Shown here: positions 16,453 to 25,260 of the stretch, piece after piece
Position numbering within the stretch: position 1 is the stretch's first letter
How the letters are laid out: every line of letters starts with the position of its first letter
Assembly: GCA_013178225.1 (NCBI GenBank)
Contig: JABLXE010000012.1
Span: forward strand, 1 to 64,000
DNA: 64,000 bases
Reading direction: 5' to 3'
From: Methanotrichaceae archaeon
GTDB taxonomy: Archaea > Halobacteriota > Methanosarcinia > Methanotrichales > Methanotrichaceae
Notes under the pieces: generated by a model
What the model saw: the letters and a program-made list of their open reading frames with translations, nothing else
Databases searched by the model: none
What the model was told of the DNA's origin: nothing
Position numbers and translations under genes: made by a program

Positions 16453-16752
16453 AATAACTACTCTGCCCTTTTGCACAGGCGATTTCGGAAAGGAAAGGAG
16501 GAATGGCCGGGGCGGCAAAAGAGAAAGGATGGGAGATTGTAGAATTGGCCGCCCGGGCCATGGACCACCACACAAATAATTCCTGCTAATTAACGGTGTC
16601 GGTTCGAAGTCCAGGCCTCCTTTCGCCCTCAAATGGGCCAAAATGGCGTAATTTATTCCAATTTAGCCAATAGATAGCTAAAAATCATGATAGCGCTGCA
16701 GCCGGGTCATTAGCCAAGAATTTATAGCTTCACCGCAGATTTAGATAACAAG

Positions 16753-17700
16753 ATGGACATCCTCACCCACTTGCTGAGCGGCTATCTGATCTCCTACTGG
16801 GCCAGCGGCACGCCGCTCAACATCTACGTGTTATTTGGCACCTTGATGGCGGTAGTCCCTGATGTGGACGTCCTGCTCGCTCCCCTGGAAAGGAGACTGC
16901 CCCTCGCGAGCCACCACGGCATAACCCATCTTTTCATATTTTTGATCGTGCTTTCAACCATCATTTACATTCTGCTGGATCTGTTTCTGGGCTTTTCCGA
17001 CCCGAAGCTTCTGCTGCTGATGTGTCTCACCGGATCTGTGCATGTGCTGGAGGACTTCACCGGCACAGGAGCGGTGTATCTTCACTTCCCCTTCAATAAG
17101 AACCAGTCCAAGCTGAACCTGGAAGTGGGCGCCAGTCCCGTCCTGGCAGTCTATTCCCTGGCCGCCATCGCCCTGCTGCTGGCCATTAACCTGAATATTA
17201 TTAACTTCATAGATATGTGGACAGCCTCCATTTTGGTGGCCGCTATCTTTCTTGCCAATCTGGCAGTTCGGGTGGTTCTGAAGAGTTACTTTGCCCGCAA
17301 GCCCGAGAACCGGGGATTTTCTGCACTTCCCACCATCAACCCGTACCGGTGGAGATTCGCACGCAGGACGAAGAGCGATTGGGAGATCGCCGTGGAGATT
17401 AAAACCGGCCATGGATTAAGAAGTTTCGTCATTCCCAAGAAAAGAAGAGAGAGATTCGAGAGCTGCGAAGACCTGGTCCACACCTACTGGCTACCTCAGG
17501 TTCAGTCAAGGCTCGGGATCTTCGATTATCCCTACTATCAGATCGACTGCATCGGAGGGAAAAAAGAGATCGTCTGGAGAACGGTCGAGATGGGCAGGGT
17601 AATGGAAGTAAAAGCGGCCATAGTCGATGGAAGGCCTGAGGTCAGGACCGAGTTCGACCGGTCTCTGGCCAACTACCTGGACGATCTATCTGAGATCTGA
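16753..17700 (+). CDS. YdjM-type membrane metal-dependent hydrolase family protein
   Basis: The first 180 residues have about five membrane helices and the family's metal-ligand candidates: MDILTHLLSGYLISYW, VVPDVDVLLAPLE, SHHGITHLFIF and GSVHVLEDFTGTGAVYLHFP. These histidines and aspartates match the YdjM/LexA-regulated membrane-bound hydrolase family. The C-terminal 120 residues are soluble and not recognised. Biochemical activity of the family is not well defined. A TATA-like TTTATAG lies about 30 nt upstream of the ATG, so the mRNA has almost no leader. No signal for an operon with the downstream RibC gene beyond the shared direction and 91-nt gap. Confidence 0.78.
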   Translation: MDILTHLLSGYLISYWASGTPLNIYVLFGTLMAVVPDVDVLLAPLERRLPLASHHGITHLFIFLIVLSTIIYILLDLFLGFSDPKLLLLMCLTGSVHVLEDFTGTGAVYLHFPFNKNQSKLNLEVGASPVLAVYSLAAIALLLAINLNIINFIDMWTASILVAAIFLANLAVRVVLKSYFARKPENRGFSALPTINPYRWRFARRTKSDWEIAVEIKTGHGLRSFVIPKKRRERFESCEDLVHTYWLPQVQSRLGIFDYPYYQIDCIGGKKEIVWRTVEMGRVMEVKAAIVDGRPEVRTEFDRSLANYLDDLSEI

Positions 17701-17758
17701 CTCAAGTGAAGCTTATGGAGATTATGGAGAAGGTCTGCGGGCACGGGCGGACCGATAA

Positions 17759-18280
<522 letters not shown>

Positions 18281-18337
18281 TGAAGAGATGCCGCTAATAG
18301 AAAAGAACCGCCGCCAAAAGCTGCCCGGAAAAAAAGA

Positions 18338-18352
18338 GGAAAGCGCCTTTCC
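18338..18352. terminator. short hairpin between convergent genes
   Basis: GGAAAG and CTTTCC pair around CGC, in the 79-bp gap between the convergent RibC gene and the next secreted-protein gene. It could help end either transcript. Confidence 0.35.
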
Positions 18353-18359
18353 CGGGAAT

Positions 18360-19358
18360 TCAGGCGCTCATGCTCTGGTTAATTGCGCTCATACTCTGAT
18401 CGCTGAGGCTGTTATTGATTGTACTCTGATTAAAGGCACTCAAGTCGACGTCGGTTGAGTTTTGAGGCATCTCCTCTGCGGTCTGGTTTAACAGGCCAAG
18501 CCCCAGCGGCTGAGCTGCTGCAGCCTCTGGGGGAAGCACTATCTGAATGTTCTCGTTTATGTCGCGGTACAAGTAAACAGTATGGAGGAGCATCTTAACC
18601 TGCACGTCTTCGGCACCTTCTGCCGGAATTCCCAGGTCCTCAAGGTCGAGGCTCATATCCATAGTCATCTCCATCTTCCGGAGCAGGTTCTGGTCTGTGT
18701 CGATCCAGTAAATCAGGTCCATGGTGGCGTTCTGATAAAGCTCACTGAGGTTAATGGTCCCCAGCATGAGATCGCCCTGCTGCGAGGCCAGCTTTAAAAA
18801 GGCGTCCATGTCCTGAACTATGCCTATCTTGTAGCATCTTATGCCCTCAACGGTCTCAATTCCCAGAAGCGAGATCTGAGACTGATTGAGCATCTCGATC
18901 TGCTCTGCCGCTGAGTCCTGCGAAGACCAGCCATCCGGCAGGTTAAGAGTCAATTTCGTCCAGTTGCCGTCAATTTTCATATAAACGGTGTCGTTTATAA
19001 AGTACTCCTCAATCGCCATGGCAGTTACATTCTCATCATCGCCTACAGGAGTTACAACGCTGGCCAGGGCCATCTTCAGAGCCTTTTCAGTCTGGTTCAA
19101 GCTGCCTGAACCGAACGATTTGATCAGGATGATCTGAGGAGCTTCCGTCTGATTGGTCAGATTGGTGAGCTTCATGGTCTGATCCATGTCGATGGTGAAG
19201 CGATAGGAGGTCATGTTTGAGGAGTTCACAACCACATCCTTCAGGGCGGCGAGCACAGGGTCTGTTTCCAGGGAGGCATTGTCCTCCTCCGCCCAGGCAG
19301 CCGTCGAAAACATGATCAACGTGGATAAGGTTGCAGCCAGAATCAATTCTCGTCTCAT
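18360..19358 (-). CDS. secreted LolA/LppX-like protein of unknown function
   Basis: The 332-residue protein has a signal peptide (residues 1-23, ending STAAWA) and a mature part with many N-x-S/T sequons. The pattern of long beta strands (SYRFTIDMDQTMKL, MKIDGNWTKLTLNLPDGWS, YWIDTDQNLLRKMEMTMDMS) resembles the lipoprotein-carrier-like fold (LolA/LppX), seen in archaeal secreted proteins, but this is a fold-level guess. The last 35 residues are a low-complexity Asn/Gln/Ser tail (NQSTINNSLSDQSMSAINQS). No lipobox cysteine follows the signal peptide. A TATA-like box (about 19440-19452) is upstream. Ligand unknown. Confidence 0.6.
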   Translation of the reverse strand: MRRELILAATLSTLIMFSTAAWAEEDNASLETDPVLAALKDVVVNSSNMTSYRFTIDMDQTMKLTNLTNQTEAPQIILIKSFGSGSLNQTEKALKMALASVVTPVGDDENVTAMAIEEYFINDTVYMKIDGNWTKLTLNLPDGWSSQDSAAEQIEMLNQSQISLLGIETVEGIRCYKIGIVQDMDAFLKLASQQGDLMLGTINLSELYQNATMDLIYWIDTDQNLLRKMEMTMDMSLDLEDLGIPAEGAEDVQVKMLLHTVYLYRDINENIQIVLPPEAAAAQPLGLGLLNQTAEEMPQNSTDVDLSAFNQSTINNSLSDQSMSAINQSMSA

Positions 19359-19537
19359 GGGCTGGACATGGGCTGGAGATAGGGATATTTCTTTTGGTCA
19401 GTTAACCGTCACAGTCGGCTCTTCTTGATATGCATCCTCCTCAAAATAAAATATAGACTAAGCCCGGGCCGCTTCATCTGGCATCTAGCGCTGCCCAGGA
19501 GATGGATTGCTTCAGAGCCGGCAGGCCCGCCTGACCG

Positions 19538-19555
19538 AAAAATTATATAATTTTT
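19538..19555. terminator. perfect AT palindrome after the rubrerythrin gene
   Basis: AAAAATTATATAATTTTT is a perfect 18-bp palindrome located about 30 bp after the rubrerythrin stop codon. The U-run in the transcript fits archaeal termination; it could also work as a promoter element. Confidence 0.4.
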
Positions 19556-19583
19556 TGAAATAAAATGAATTAGATCGCTAATC

Positions 19584-20078
19584 TCATTCTATCTTCCTGA
19601 ACATGGACCCCTTCACGCCGCATACCGGACACTTCTCTGGAGGCTCGCGCTCTACAGTCATGCCGCAGACCGGGCAGACGTAATAGGGATAGCTCTCGGC
19701 CTTCCCAAGGTTCTCCAGCATCTCGTGATACAGCTTGGCGTGATATTCCTCGACCGCATTGGCATAAGACAGCGTACGCTCCGCATTCTGATCGCCCTCT
19801 GCCCTGGCGGTTTTGATCATCTCGGGATACATCTCCTTGAACTCGTGAGTCTCGCCGGCAATGGCCTCACGCAGGTTCTCCTTGGTATCCTTGACGGCTT
19901 TCAGGGCTCGCAGATGGTTGGCAGCGTGGATCGACTCCGCCTCGGCCGCTGCTCTGAACAACCTGGCTGCCTGCGCCAGTCCCTCCTTGTCCGCCTGAAG
20001 AGCGAAAGCAGTGTATTTCCGGTTGGCCTGAGACTCTCCGGCAAACGCTTCATTCAATGCATCTTCCGTCTTGCTCAT
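19584..20078 (-). CDS. rubrerythrin
   Basis: The 164-residue protein has a ferritin-like four-helix domain with the diiron glutamates (AFAGESQANRKY, AEAESIHAANHLRAL, AIAGETHEFKEMYPEM, NAVEEYHAKLYHEML) and a C-terminal rubredoxin-like knuckle (CPVCGMTVEREPPEKCPVCG). Rubrerythrin reduces hydrogen peroxide in anaerobes using electrons passed through the rubredoxin-type iron. It is a complete, normal-length member. The ATG at 20078 is chosen over the upstream GTG at 20090 because GGAG lies at a suitable distance and residues before it are not conserved. Monocistronic by spacing. Confidence 0.93.
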   Translation of the reverse strand: MSKTEDALNEAFAGESQANRKYTAFALQADKEGLAQAARLFRAAAEAESIHAANHLRALKAVKDTKENLREAIAGETHEFKEMYPEMIKTARAEGDQNAERTLSYANAVEEYHAKLYHEMLENLGKAESYPYYVCPVCGMTVEREPPEKCPVCGVKGSMFRKIE

Positions 20079-20329
20079 AGTTTCCAGCACTCCATCACTA
20101 ATCTTTGACTATGCAATGAAGATAATACTTATCCTTGAATTCATTCAGCTAGCCATCGAGTTCATCAAAATGCAGCCACAATGTAGCCACGGTGCAGCCA
20201 CAGCAGTCACAATGCCGTCATAATGCAGCCGCAGTGCCTTCACAACCCCTGGGCCTTGCCGCTCGATTTTCCCCCAGCTATAAATTCTTGCAGGTCGAAT
20301 ACGAGATTAGAAATGGCAAGAGAATAGAA

Positions 20330-21307
20330 ATGGCGGGAAATATCATCGAAGTGGACCACCTGAAACATGAATATGGAGACTTCAGGGCCGTGGACGATAT
20401 CTGCTTTTATGTGGAAAAGGGGGAGATCTTCTCCTTTCTGGGACCCAATGGTGCCGGAAAGAGCACGGTCATAAACATCCTGACCACTCTTTTGCCCCTG
20501 CAGGAGGGAAGCGTCAAGATCGCTGGCTACGACCTGAAAACGCAGCCCGAACAGGTGAGAAGATCCATCGGCATAGTCTTTCAGGACGAGACTCTGGACC
20601 GTGACCTCACCGTCTGGGAGACGCTGGAGTTTCACGGCCGGCTCTATTCCATGCCCAAAGAGAAGAGGCGCGAGAGGATCAAAGAGATGATCAAGCTGGT
20701 GGAGCTGGAGGACAAGAAGGACGTTCGCACCAGAAACCTGAGCGGCGGAATGAAACGCCGTCTGGAGATCGCACGGGGCCTCATGACCAGACCGGGAGTT
20801 TTGTTTCTGGACGAGCCCACCATCGGCCTGGACACCCAGACCCGCATCCGGATGTGGGAGTACATCCAGAAGGTGAACGAGACCGGCACCACCATATTCC
20901 TGACCACCCACTACATGGACGAAGCCGATCAGGTGAGCGACTGGATAGACATCATCGATCGGGGAAAGATAATCGCCTCAGGCGAGCCTGAAGGGCTGAA
21001 GAGCGCTCTGGGAAGGGACATGATCTACCTGGAGACCGGAGACGATGAGAGCGCCTTGCGCTTCCTGCAGACGCTTCCCGTCGTAAACGATGTCAAGAGA
21101 TTGGATAAAGGATTGCTCATCACCATTTCCCGAGACGGTACTCACTGTCTGCCCCTGATCATGGCCAGGCTCAAGGACCAGGGAATAGAGATCACCGGCG
21201 TGAACCTGAAGAAGCCCACTTTGGACGACGTCTTCGTCCACTTCACCGGAAGGGAGATCCGGGAATCCGGAGCGGATAAGTTCCGTAAGATGGTGGCCCG
21301 GAGGTGA
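20330..21307 (+). CDS. ABC-2 type exporter, ATP-binding subunit
   Basis: The 325-residue protein is an ABC ATPase with Walker A GPNGAGKSTVINIL, Q-loop GIVFQDETLDRDLTVWETLE, signature LSGGMKRRLEIARGLM, Walker B VLFLDEPTIGLD and H-loop IFLTTHYMDEADQ. The C-terminal extension with the conserved HFTGREIRE element is typical of the DrrA/CcmA group. It drives export by the permease encoded directly downstream. Substrate unknown; such pairs move lipids, antibiotics or polysaccharides. The ATG at 20330 begins the conserved domain; the frame is open upstream to 20192 but that part overlaps a GCAGCCACA-type short repeat and looks non-coding. Confidence 0.9.
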   Translation: MAGNIIEVDHLKHEYGDFRAVDDICFYVEKGEIFSFLGPNGAGKSTVINILTTLLPLQEGSVKIAGYDLKTQPEQVRRSIGIVFQDETLDRDLTVWETLEFHGRLYSMPKEKRRERIKEMIKLVELEDKKDVRTRNLSGGMKRRLEIARGLMTRPGVLFLDEPTIGLDTQTRIRMWEYIQKVNETGTTIFLTTHYMDEADQVSDWIDIIDRGKIIASGEPEGLKSALGRDMIYLETGDDESALRFLQTLPVVNDVKRLDKGLLITISRDGTHCLPLIMARLKDQGIEITGVNLKKPTLDDVFVHFTGREIRESGADKFRKMVARR

Positions 21308-21309
21308 AC

Positions 21310-22146
21310 ATGGCCCTGGAGTTCGCAACCATCTACTGGCGCGATATGCTCAGATTCTTCCGGTTCAGGGCCCTCCTGATCTCATCGCTGGTGCAGCCGG
21401 CCCTGTGGCTGGCCCTCTACGGTGCAGCCATGTCCAGCAACTTCAGCCGCTTCGGATCGGCCCTGCCCGTGCCGGAAGGGGCGGTCTCGGTCTCCTACCT
21501 GACCTTCCTGGGAGCGGGCGTGATCGCGCTGACAACCCTGTTCACCAGCCTCTTCGGTGGAATATCGCTTCTGTTCGATAAGAACTGGGGGCTCTTGCGG
21601 GAGGTCTTTGCCAGTCCGCTCCCCCGTAACAGCATCATAATCGGCATCGGGCTCTCAGGGGTCACGAAATCGATACTGCAGGTGCTGGTGATCATGAGCT
21701 TCGGGCTGCTGATAGGCGTCAAGTTCTTTCAGGGATATTCCATCATGGAAACGGCCCTGGCCATCGCCGGCATCCTGATCTTCGTCGGGGTCTTCTCCAT
21801 CGGCTTTCTCTTTCTGTCCTCGGCCATCTCCATGAGCATGGAGACCCCGGAGGGCCTGCAGGGAGTGATCACCCTTCTGACGCTTCCCCTTTTCTTTGCC
21901 AGCAACGCCCTGTACCCGATAGAGGCGTTTCCGGATTTTGTGAGGCTGCTGTCGATGCTAAATCCGCTCACCTACCTGGTGAACGGGGTGCGCTACTTCG
22001 CCATAGGAGACGACTTCTACGCCATCGGATATCACTACAGCTACACGACCATGGACATAGTGATCTCCTTCCTCGCTCTGGCTGCCTTTGCGCTGGTTAT
22101 GTTTCTGGTGGCGAGGTGGATCTTCAAGAAGGCTACGGTGACCTGA
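21310..22146 (+). CDS. ABC-2 type exporter, permease subunit
   Basis: The 278-residue protein has six hydrophobic segments and the ABC-2 membrane layout: an N-terminal cytoplasmic helix ALEFATIYWRDMLRFFRFRA, then FREVFASPLPRNSII-like coupling helix (LREVFASPLPRNSIIIG) and the C-terminal signature LSMLNPLTYLVNGVRYFAIG. The GGAGG of its ribosome binding site lies inside the last codons of the ATPase gene and the ATG follows at 21310, so both subunits are probably made in step. A GTG at 21304 is the alternative start. Cytoplasmic membrane. Confidence 0.9.
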   Translation: MALEFATIYWRDMLRFFRFRALLISSLVQPALWLALYGAAMSSNFSRFGSALPVPEGAVSVSYLTFLGAGVIALTTLFTSLFGGISLLFDKNWGLLREVFASPLPRNSIIIGIGLSGVTKSILQVLVIMSFGLLIGVKFFQGYSIMETALAIAGILIFVGVFSIGFLFLSSAISMSMETPEGLQGVITLLTLPLFFASNALYPIEAFPDFVRLLSMLNPLTYLVNGVRYFAIGDDFYAIGYHYSYTTMDIVISFLALAAFALVMFLVARWIFKKATVT

Positions 22147-22221
22147 AGGATTCAAAGCAGGACTGAATATTTAAGAGTGGAATCCATTGAGCACTCTCAA
22201 GATGATACAGGAGCCATTGAG

Positions 22222-22887
22222 ATGAAGATACTGGGCATTAGCGCGAGTCCCAGGGGGTCCCAGAGCACCACCCTGCGGCTGGTAAAGGCTGCTCTCGAAG
22301 GCGCGAAGTCGGCGGGAGCTGAAGTCGAACTAATCGATCTCTGCCGGCTGAAGATCGAGTACTGCAACGCCTGTCAGGTATGCTTCAAGACCGCCAAGTG
22401 CGTTCACAAGGACGACTTCCAGGCGGTCTACGAGAAGATTCTTGAGGCAGACGGAATGGTTTGGGGATCACCCAACTACTTCCGGAGCGTGACCGCCCAG
22501 ATGAAAACGGCAATTGACCGCATGGCCGACGCCATCCACTGCCAGCTGCTGACGGGCAAATACTGCTGCTCGGTCTCCTCGGCCGGAGGCCCAGCATATA
22601 GCGAGGTGACAGGCTACCTGAACGGCCTGCTAATGCACTTCGGGTCGTTTGTCACCGGAGAGGCGGGAGTCTCTGTTTCCGCAGGCCCGGCGGCCCTGGA
22701 GAAGGCTGAGAAAGAGGCCTTCGAGCTGGGGCGCACCCTGGCAGAGGACGTAAAATCCAGGCGCGACTATCCGGAGCAGAGGGCTGCCCTGAAGGAGAGC
22801 CGGGAATACTTTATGAGGCTGGTGAAGATGCACGGGCCGGAATGGGAGCACGAGTACGAACACTGGAACAGCCTCAACTGGAAGTGA
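22222..22887 (+). CDS. iron-sulfur flavoprotein (Isf-type NADPH-dependent FMN reductase fold)
   Basis: The 221-residue protein has a flavodoxin-like FMN site (ILGISASPRGSQSTTLRLV, GSPNYFRSVTAQMKTAIDRM) and a compact cysteine motif C-x2-C-x2-C-x5-C (CNACQVCFKTAKC) that in Methanosarcina Isf binds a 4Fe-4S cluster. Isf passes electrons from ferredoxin and is linked to oxygen or peroxide defence in methanogens. The ATG at 22222 has GGAG about 8 nt upstream. A second Isf-type gene lies 1.4 kb downstream. Partner and exact electron acceptor are unknown. Confidence 0.85.
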   Translation: MKILGISASPRGSQSTTLRLVKAALEGAKSAGAEVELIDLCRLKIEYCNACQVCFKTAKCVHKDDFQAVYEKILEADGMVWGSPNYFRSVTAQMKTAIDRMADAIHCQLLTGKYCCSVSSAGGPAYSEVTGYLNGLLMHFGSFVTGEAGVSVSAGPAALEKAEKEAFELGRTLAEDVKSRRDYPEQRAALKESREYFMRLVKMHGPEWEHEYEHWNSLNWK

Positions 22888-22912
22888 GGCCGGCGGCGGT
22901 CGGACTAAGCCC

Positions 22913-23395
22913 TCATTTGTGGTACGGCTGGCCGTGTATTATGCGAAATGAGCGGTAGATCTGCTCCAGCAGGATCAGACGTGCCATCTGGTGCGGGAAG
23001 GTGAGGCTCGAAAATGAGAGGATGAGGTCCGCCCGCTCCTGCACCTGCCGTGAGAGTCCCAGAGGGCCGCCGATGATCCAGGCAACCTCATTCTGCCCTT
23101 CGATCATCCGCCCCTGCAGCCAGCTCGCCAGCTCCAGGGAATCGCAGGATCTACCCTGCCGGTCCAGGGCCACGACCGCTCCGTGATGCCGCTTGAGCCG
23201 TTCCAGGATGGCCTGGCCCTCCTTTGTCACGGCTTTCGATTCTTCGGCATCCGATGCTCTTTCGGGAATCCTGGACTCGGCCACCTCCAAAACCTCCAGG
23301 CGGGCGTAGGGAGCCAGGCGGCGGGAATAATCCTCGGCCGCCTCCTGCCAGTATCTCTCTCTCAACTTTCCCACGGCGATAATTCTGATGATCAT
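22913..23395 (-). CDS. rlmH: 23S rRNA (pseudouridine-1915 N3)-methyltransferase RlmH
   Basis: The 160-residue protein is a small SPOUT methyltransferase. It starts MIIRIIAVGKLRERYWQEAA and has the SAM-knot region AWIIGGPLGLSRQVQERADL followed by the C-terminal LLEQIYRSFRIIHGQPYHK, the most conserved part of RlmH. The enzyme methylates pseudouridine 1915 in helix 69 of 23S rRNA. RlmH is mostly bacterial but also occurs in some methanogens, so transfer in the past is likely. The ATG at 23395 begins the conserved part; a longer frame to 23422 lacks support. It is convergent with the Isf gene. Confidence 0.9.
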   Translation of the reverse strand: MIIRIIAVGKLRERYWQEAAEDYSRRLAPYARLEVLEVAESRIPERASDAEESKAVTKEGQAILERLKRHHGAVVALDRQGRSCDSLELASWLQGRMIEGQNEVAWIIGGPLGLSRQVQERADLILSFSSLTFPHQMARLILLEQIYRSFRIIHGQPYHK

Positions 23396-23600
23396 GCCTT
23401 TTGCCCGAATTGTGGCCTGCAAATCACAGGCATGAGAAAAACGCCGCCATCACTCATTTAGTCTTTGCCTGCTGCCAGCCTCAGGAATTCCAATCGCTCC
23501 ATCAAGATTTGCCGACCTTGATCGTTGAGCCGGACCACGCAAAACTATTAGTAGTATAATAGAAAGTATATGCGATTCAAAAAATTTAGGGGCAGTAGCA

Positions 23601-23978
23601 ATGAAAGAGAAGTACGTGAAGGTGCTTGAGGATAGAGAACAGCTCTTGATCGACACCATGCAGGATCTGGGGCTGAAGAGACAGGAGGCGGCCCTGATAG
23701 TCTTCATGAACGGTGCCGGAAAGCTGTACAGCAAAGACATCGAAAGGGGAACCCAGCTTCGGCAGCCGGAGGTTTCCAGGGCCATGAAGATCCTGCGCGA
23801 GAACGACTGGGTAGAGGTGCAGGATATCAAGGGAGCCGGAAAAGGCCGCCCCAAAAAGATATACCGCCTCAAGGCCTCGCTTTATGAGGTTATCGGCCAC
23901 CTGGAACAGAGGAAGCTCAGAGAATCGGCCATGTCCATGGGATCGATACAGAGGCTGAAAGAGCTGGCAGCTTCCTGA
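23601..23978 (+). CDS. winged-helix transcriptional regulator
   Basis: The 125-residue protein has one winged helix-turn-helix: KRQEAALIVFMNGAGKLYSK, QPEVSRAMKILRENDWVEVQ as recognition helix and following strand, and the basic wing KGAGKGRPKKIYRLK. A C-terminal helix may dimerise. It resembles TrmB/MarR-like archaeal regulators (a family guess). The gene has its own AT-rich promoter region (about 23540-23585). It lies between the RlmH gene and a second Isf flavoprotein, whose start is 290 nt downstream; regulation of that gene is possible but not shown. Confidence 0.8.
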   Translation: MKEKYVKVLEDREQLLIDTMQDLGLKRQEAALIVFMNGAGKLYSKDIERGTQLRQPEVSRAMKILRENDWVEVQDIKGAGKGRPKKIYRLKASLYEVIGHLEQRKLRESAMSMGSIQRLKELAAS

Positions 23979-24271
23979 CTGCCGGTTACACCTTTTTTAA
24001 CGGATCTTCTCCAGAGATCGAGAGCGAGGGGTTATGAGAAGCGCAGGCTGATACAGAGCTTTCAGCCGGATAGCACAGAGCTTATTTCATGATGCATGAT
24101 GCAATTCAGGCGGCATCGCCAGGCTGCGAAATCTGGACGTGCTCTTCGCTCAGGAAGAGCGATGCAGCCCCCATGAAACGCCTCAGAAGGAAATCTTTGA
24201 GTTAGCTATAAGCAGCGAGGAGAGCAGTGGGATTAACAGTTGGAATAAGCAAGGATCAATAGAGGCTCTTT

Positions 24272-24826
24272 ATGAAGGTTCTGGCATTGGTGGGAAGCCC
24301 GAGGAAGAATGGAAACACAGACCTGCTGGTGGAAAAGGCCCTGGATGGTGCCAGGAGCAGAGGCCATAGGGTAGAAAAGCTGTACCTTTACGATCACCGG
24401 ATTTTGCCGTGCATCGACTGCCGCAAATGCAAACGAGGTGACTTCAGCTGCGGCCTGGCCGACGAGATGGAGGCCATTTTTCCGGCTCTGGCAAAAGCGG
24501 ATGCGATAATATTTGCAACCCCCGTTTACTGGTACGGGCCCACGGCAAAGATGAAGCTCCTGATCGACCGGCTGCGGCCGTTCATCGCCAGCCGGGGCCT
24601 GCAGGGAAAATTGGGGCTGCTGGTGGTTCCGTCAGAGGAGGGACCCGCATGCTGCGGACCGCTGATGCAGATGTTCGAGATGTCTTTTCAGTATCTGGGA
24701 ATGAATCTCGCAGGATATGTGCTCGCCACCGCTTACGAGCGCGGCGAGATCCGGGACCGCCCGGAAGAGCTGGAAAGAGCGTATGCCATGGGAGCATCAA
24801 TCCCAGTATCAAGCTCGAATGTTTAG
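24272..24826 (+). CDS. second Isf-type iron-sulfur flavoprotein
   Basis: The 184-residue protein has the flavodoxin-like N-terminus MKVLALVGSPRKNGNTDLLV, the FMN-site FATPVYWYGPTAKMKLLIDR and a cysteine motif C-x2-C-x2-C-x6-C (CIDCRKCKRGDFSC). The last spacing is one residue longer than in the neighbour at 22222. Members are FMN reductases that may carry a 4Fe-4S cluster. It is shorter than the first Isf gene because the C-terminal region is reduced. The ATG at 24272 starts directly at the first strand; there is no good ribosome binding site. Physiological electron donor unknown. Confidence 0.85.
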   Translation: MKVLALVGSPRKNGNTDLLVEKALDGARSRGHRVEKLYLYDHRILPCIDCRKCKRGDFSCGLADEMEAIFPALAKADAIIFATPVYWYGPTAKMKLLIDRLRPFIASRGLQGKLGLLVVPSEEGPACCGPLMQMFEMSFQYLGMNLAGYVLATAYERGEIRDRPEELERAYAMGASIPVSSSNV

Positions 24827-24853
24827 TTCCCCGACTTTGAGGTTGGTTAAGAA

Positions 24854-24860
24854 CTTATAG
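24854..24860 (+). promoter_or_regulatory. TATA-like box for the small CPGWK protein
   Basis: CTTATAG lies about 29 nt before the ATG at 24886. Confidence 0.4.
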
Positions 24861-24885
24861 ATGCAACGCACGTAAATGAGGATAA

Positions 24886-25011
24886 ATGCCCGAAAAAAAA
24901 GGTTCCTGCGAATCCTGTCCCCTAAGGAGATATGCCGAGCGGAAGCCCGATTCCATCCTGGCCAGAATATGGCGCTGGCACACCGGCTGGTGCCCCGGCT
25001 GGAAGGCTTAA
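24886..25011 (+). CDS. small conserved-looking protein, 41 residues, CPGWK motif
   Basis: A 41-codon ORF encodes MPEKKGSCESCPLRRYAERK, then PDSILARIWRWHTGWCPGWK and a final Ala. Support comes from three sides: GAGGA 5 nt before the ATG, a TATA-like box about 29 nt upstream, and a composition typical of a real small protein, with a C-x2-C pair, a tryptophan-rich W-R-W-H-x3-W segment and the motif CPGWK. From memory this resembles tiny proteins of anaerobic archaea and bacteria that share an xWRWHxxWCPGWK ending, but I cannot confirm this here. The three cysteines could hold a metal. No function is proposed. Other frames over this stretch look non-coding. Confidence 0.65.
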   Translation: MPEKKGSCESCPLRRYAERKPDSILARIWRWHTGWCPGWKA

Positions 25012-25260
25012 CAGAAATCGCTTGGCGAAAAATAGCTGCAGTATCGCAGCGTAGCCCGCATAGCCTAATTGCACAGATCTGATGGCATGGATCTGACTGC
25101 GTAGATCTGATTTGCATAGATCTGAAGGGAAAAAGGGCCAGGAGGCTCTTTGCCATCAGCCGCCAGGACTGCAGACCTAAAATTTGCTCACTCGCTGCAA
25201 ATCCCAATAGCCTGGCAGCAGCCCGCCAACGCTCAGGGAAAAATGGAAAGTCAGAGCCGT
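25012..25260. other. intergenic region with a short tandem repeat
   Basis: This gap between the small protein and the convergent PurA gene contains four copies of (A/G)GATCTGA at 25075, 25089, 25103 and 25118, and nothing else I can support. Confidence 0.5.
25075..25125. repeat. four 14-15 nt repeats with AGATCTGA core
   Basis: The core (A/G)GATCTGA occurs four times at a spacing of 14, 14 and 15 nt, joined by TGGCAT, CTGCGT and TTTGCAT. The array lies downstream of both neighbouring genes. Its role is unknown. Confidence 0.6.

Larger units (their letters stand above)
16151..16752. other. 600-base intergenic region with a promoter, hairpin and short ORF
   Basis: This is one of the larger gaps. 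It contains a strong TATA-like box (about 16306-16319), a GC hairpin (16333-16352) and a 36-codon ORF (16342-16452) on the plus strand, and a second TATA-like box (TTTATAG, near 16720) for the gene at 16753. The rest, including a purine-rich stretch at 16480-16540, shows nothing I can name. Confidence 0.5.

Noticed and set aside
16600-16625. T-loop-like GGTTCGAAGTCC suggesting a tRNA
   Set aside because: The five bases on each side do not form a T-stem, and no acceptor stem, D-arm or anticodon arm can be drawn around it.
16444-16641. Minus-strand open frame of 65 codons
   Set aside because: Low-complexity Pro/Arg-rich product, no ribosome binding site, and it lies opposite a purine-rich tract.
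20170-20250. GCAGCCACA-type short repeats as an N-terminal extension of the ABC ATPase
   Set aside because: The repeat is imperfect, the translated part is Gln/Ala-rich and unlike the family, and the ABC domain starts right at 20330.
24139-24369. Plus-strand open frame before the second Isf gene
   Set aside because: It overlaps the start of the Isf gene in another frame and its product looks random.
24809-25207. Minus-strand open frame of 132 codons
   Set aside because: It covers the small CPGWK gene and the AGATCTGA array, has no ribosome binding site and no recognisable domain.
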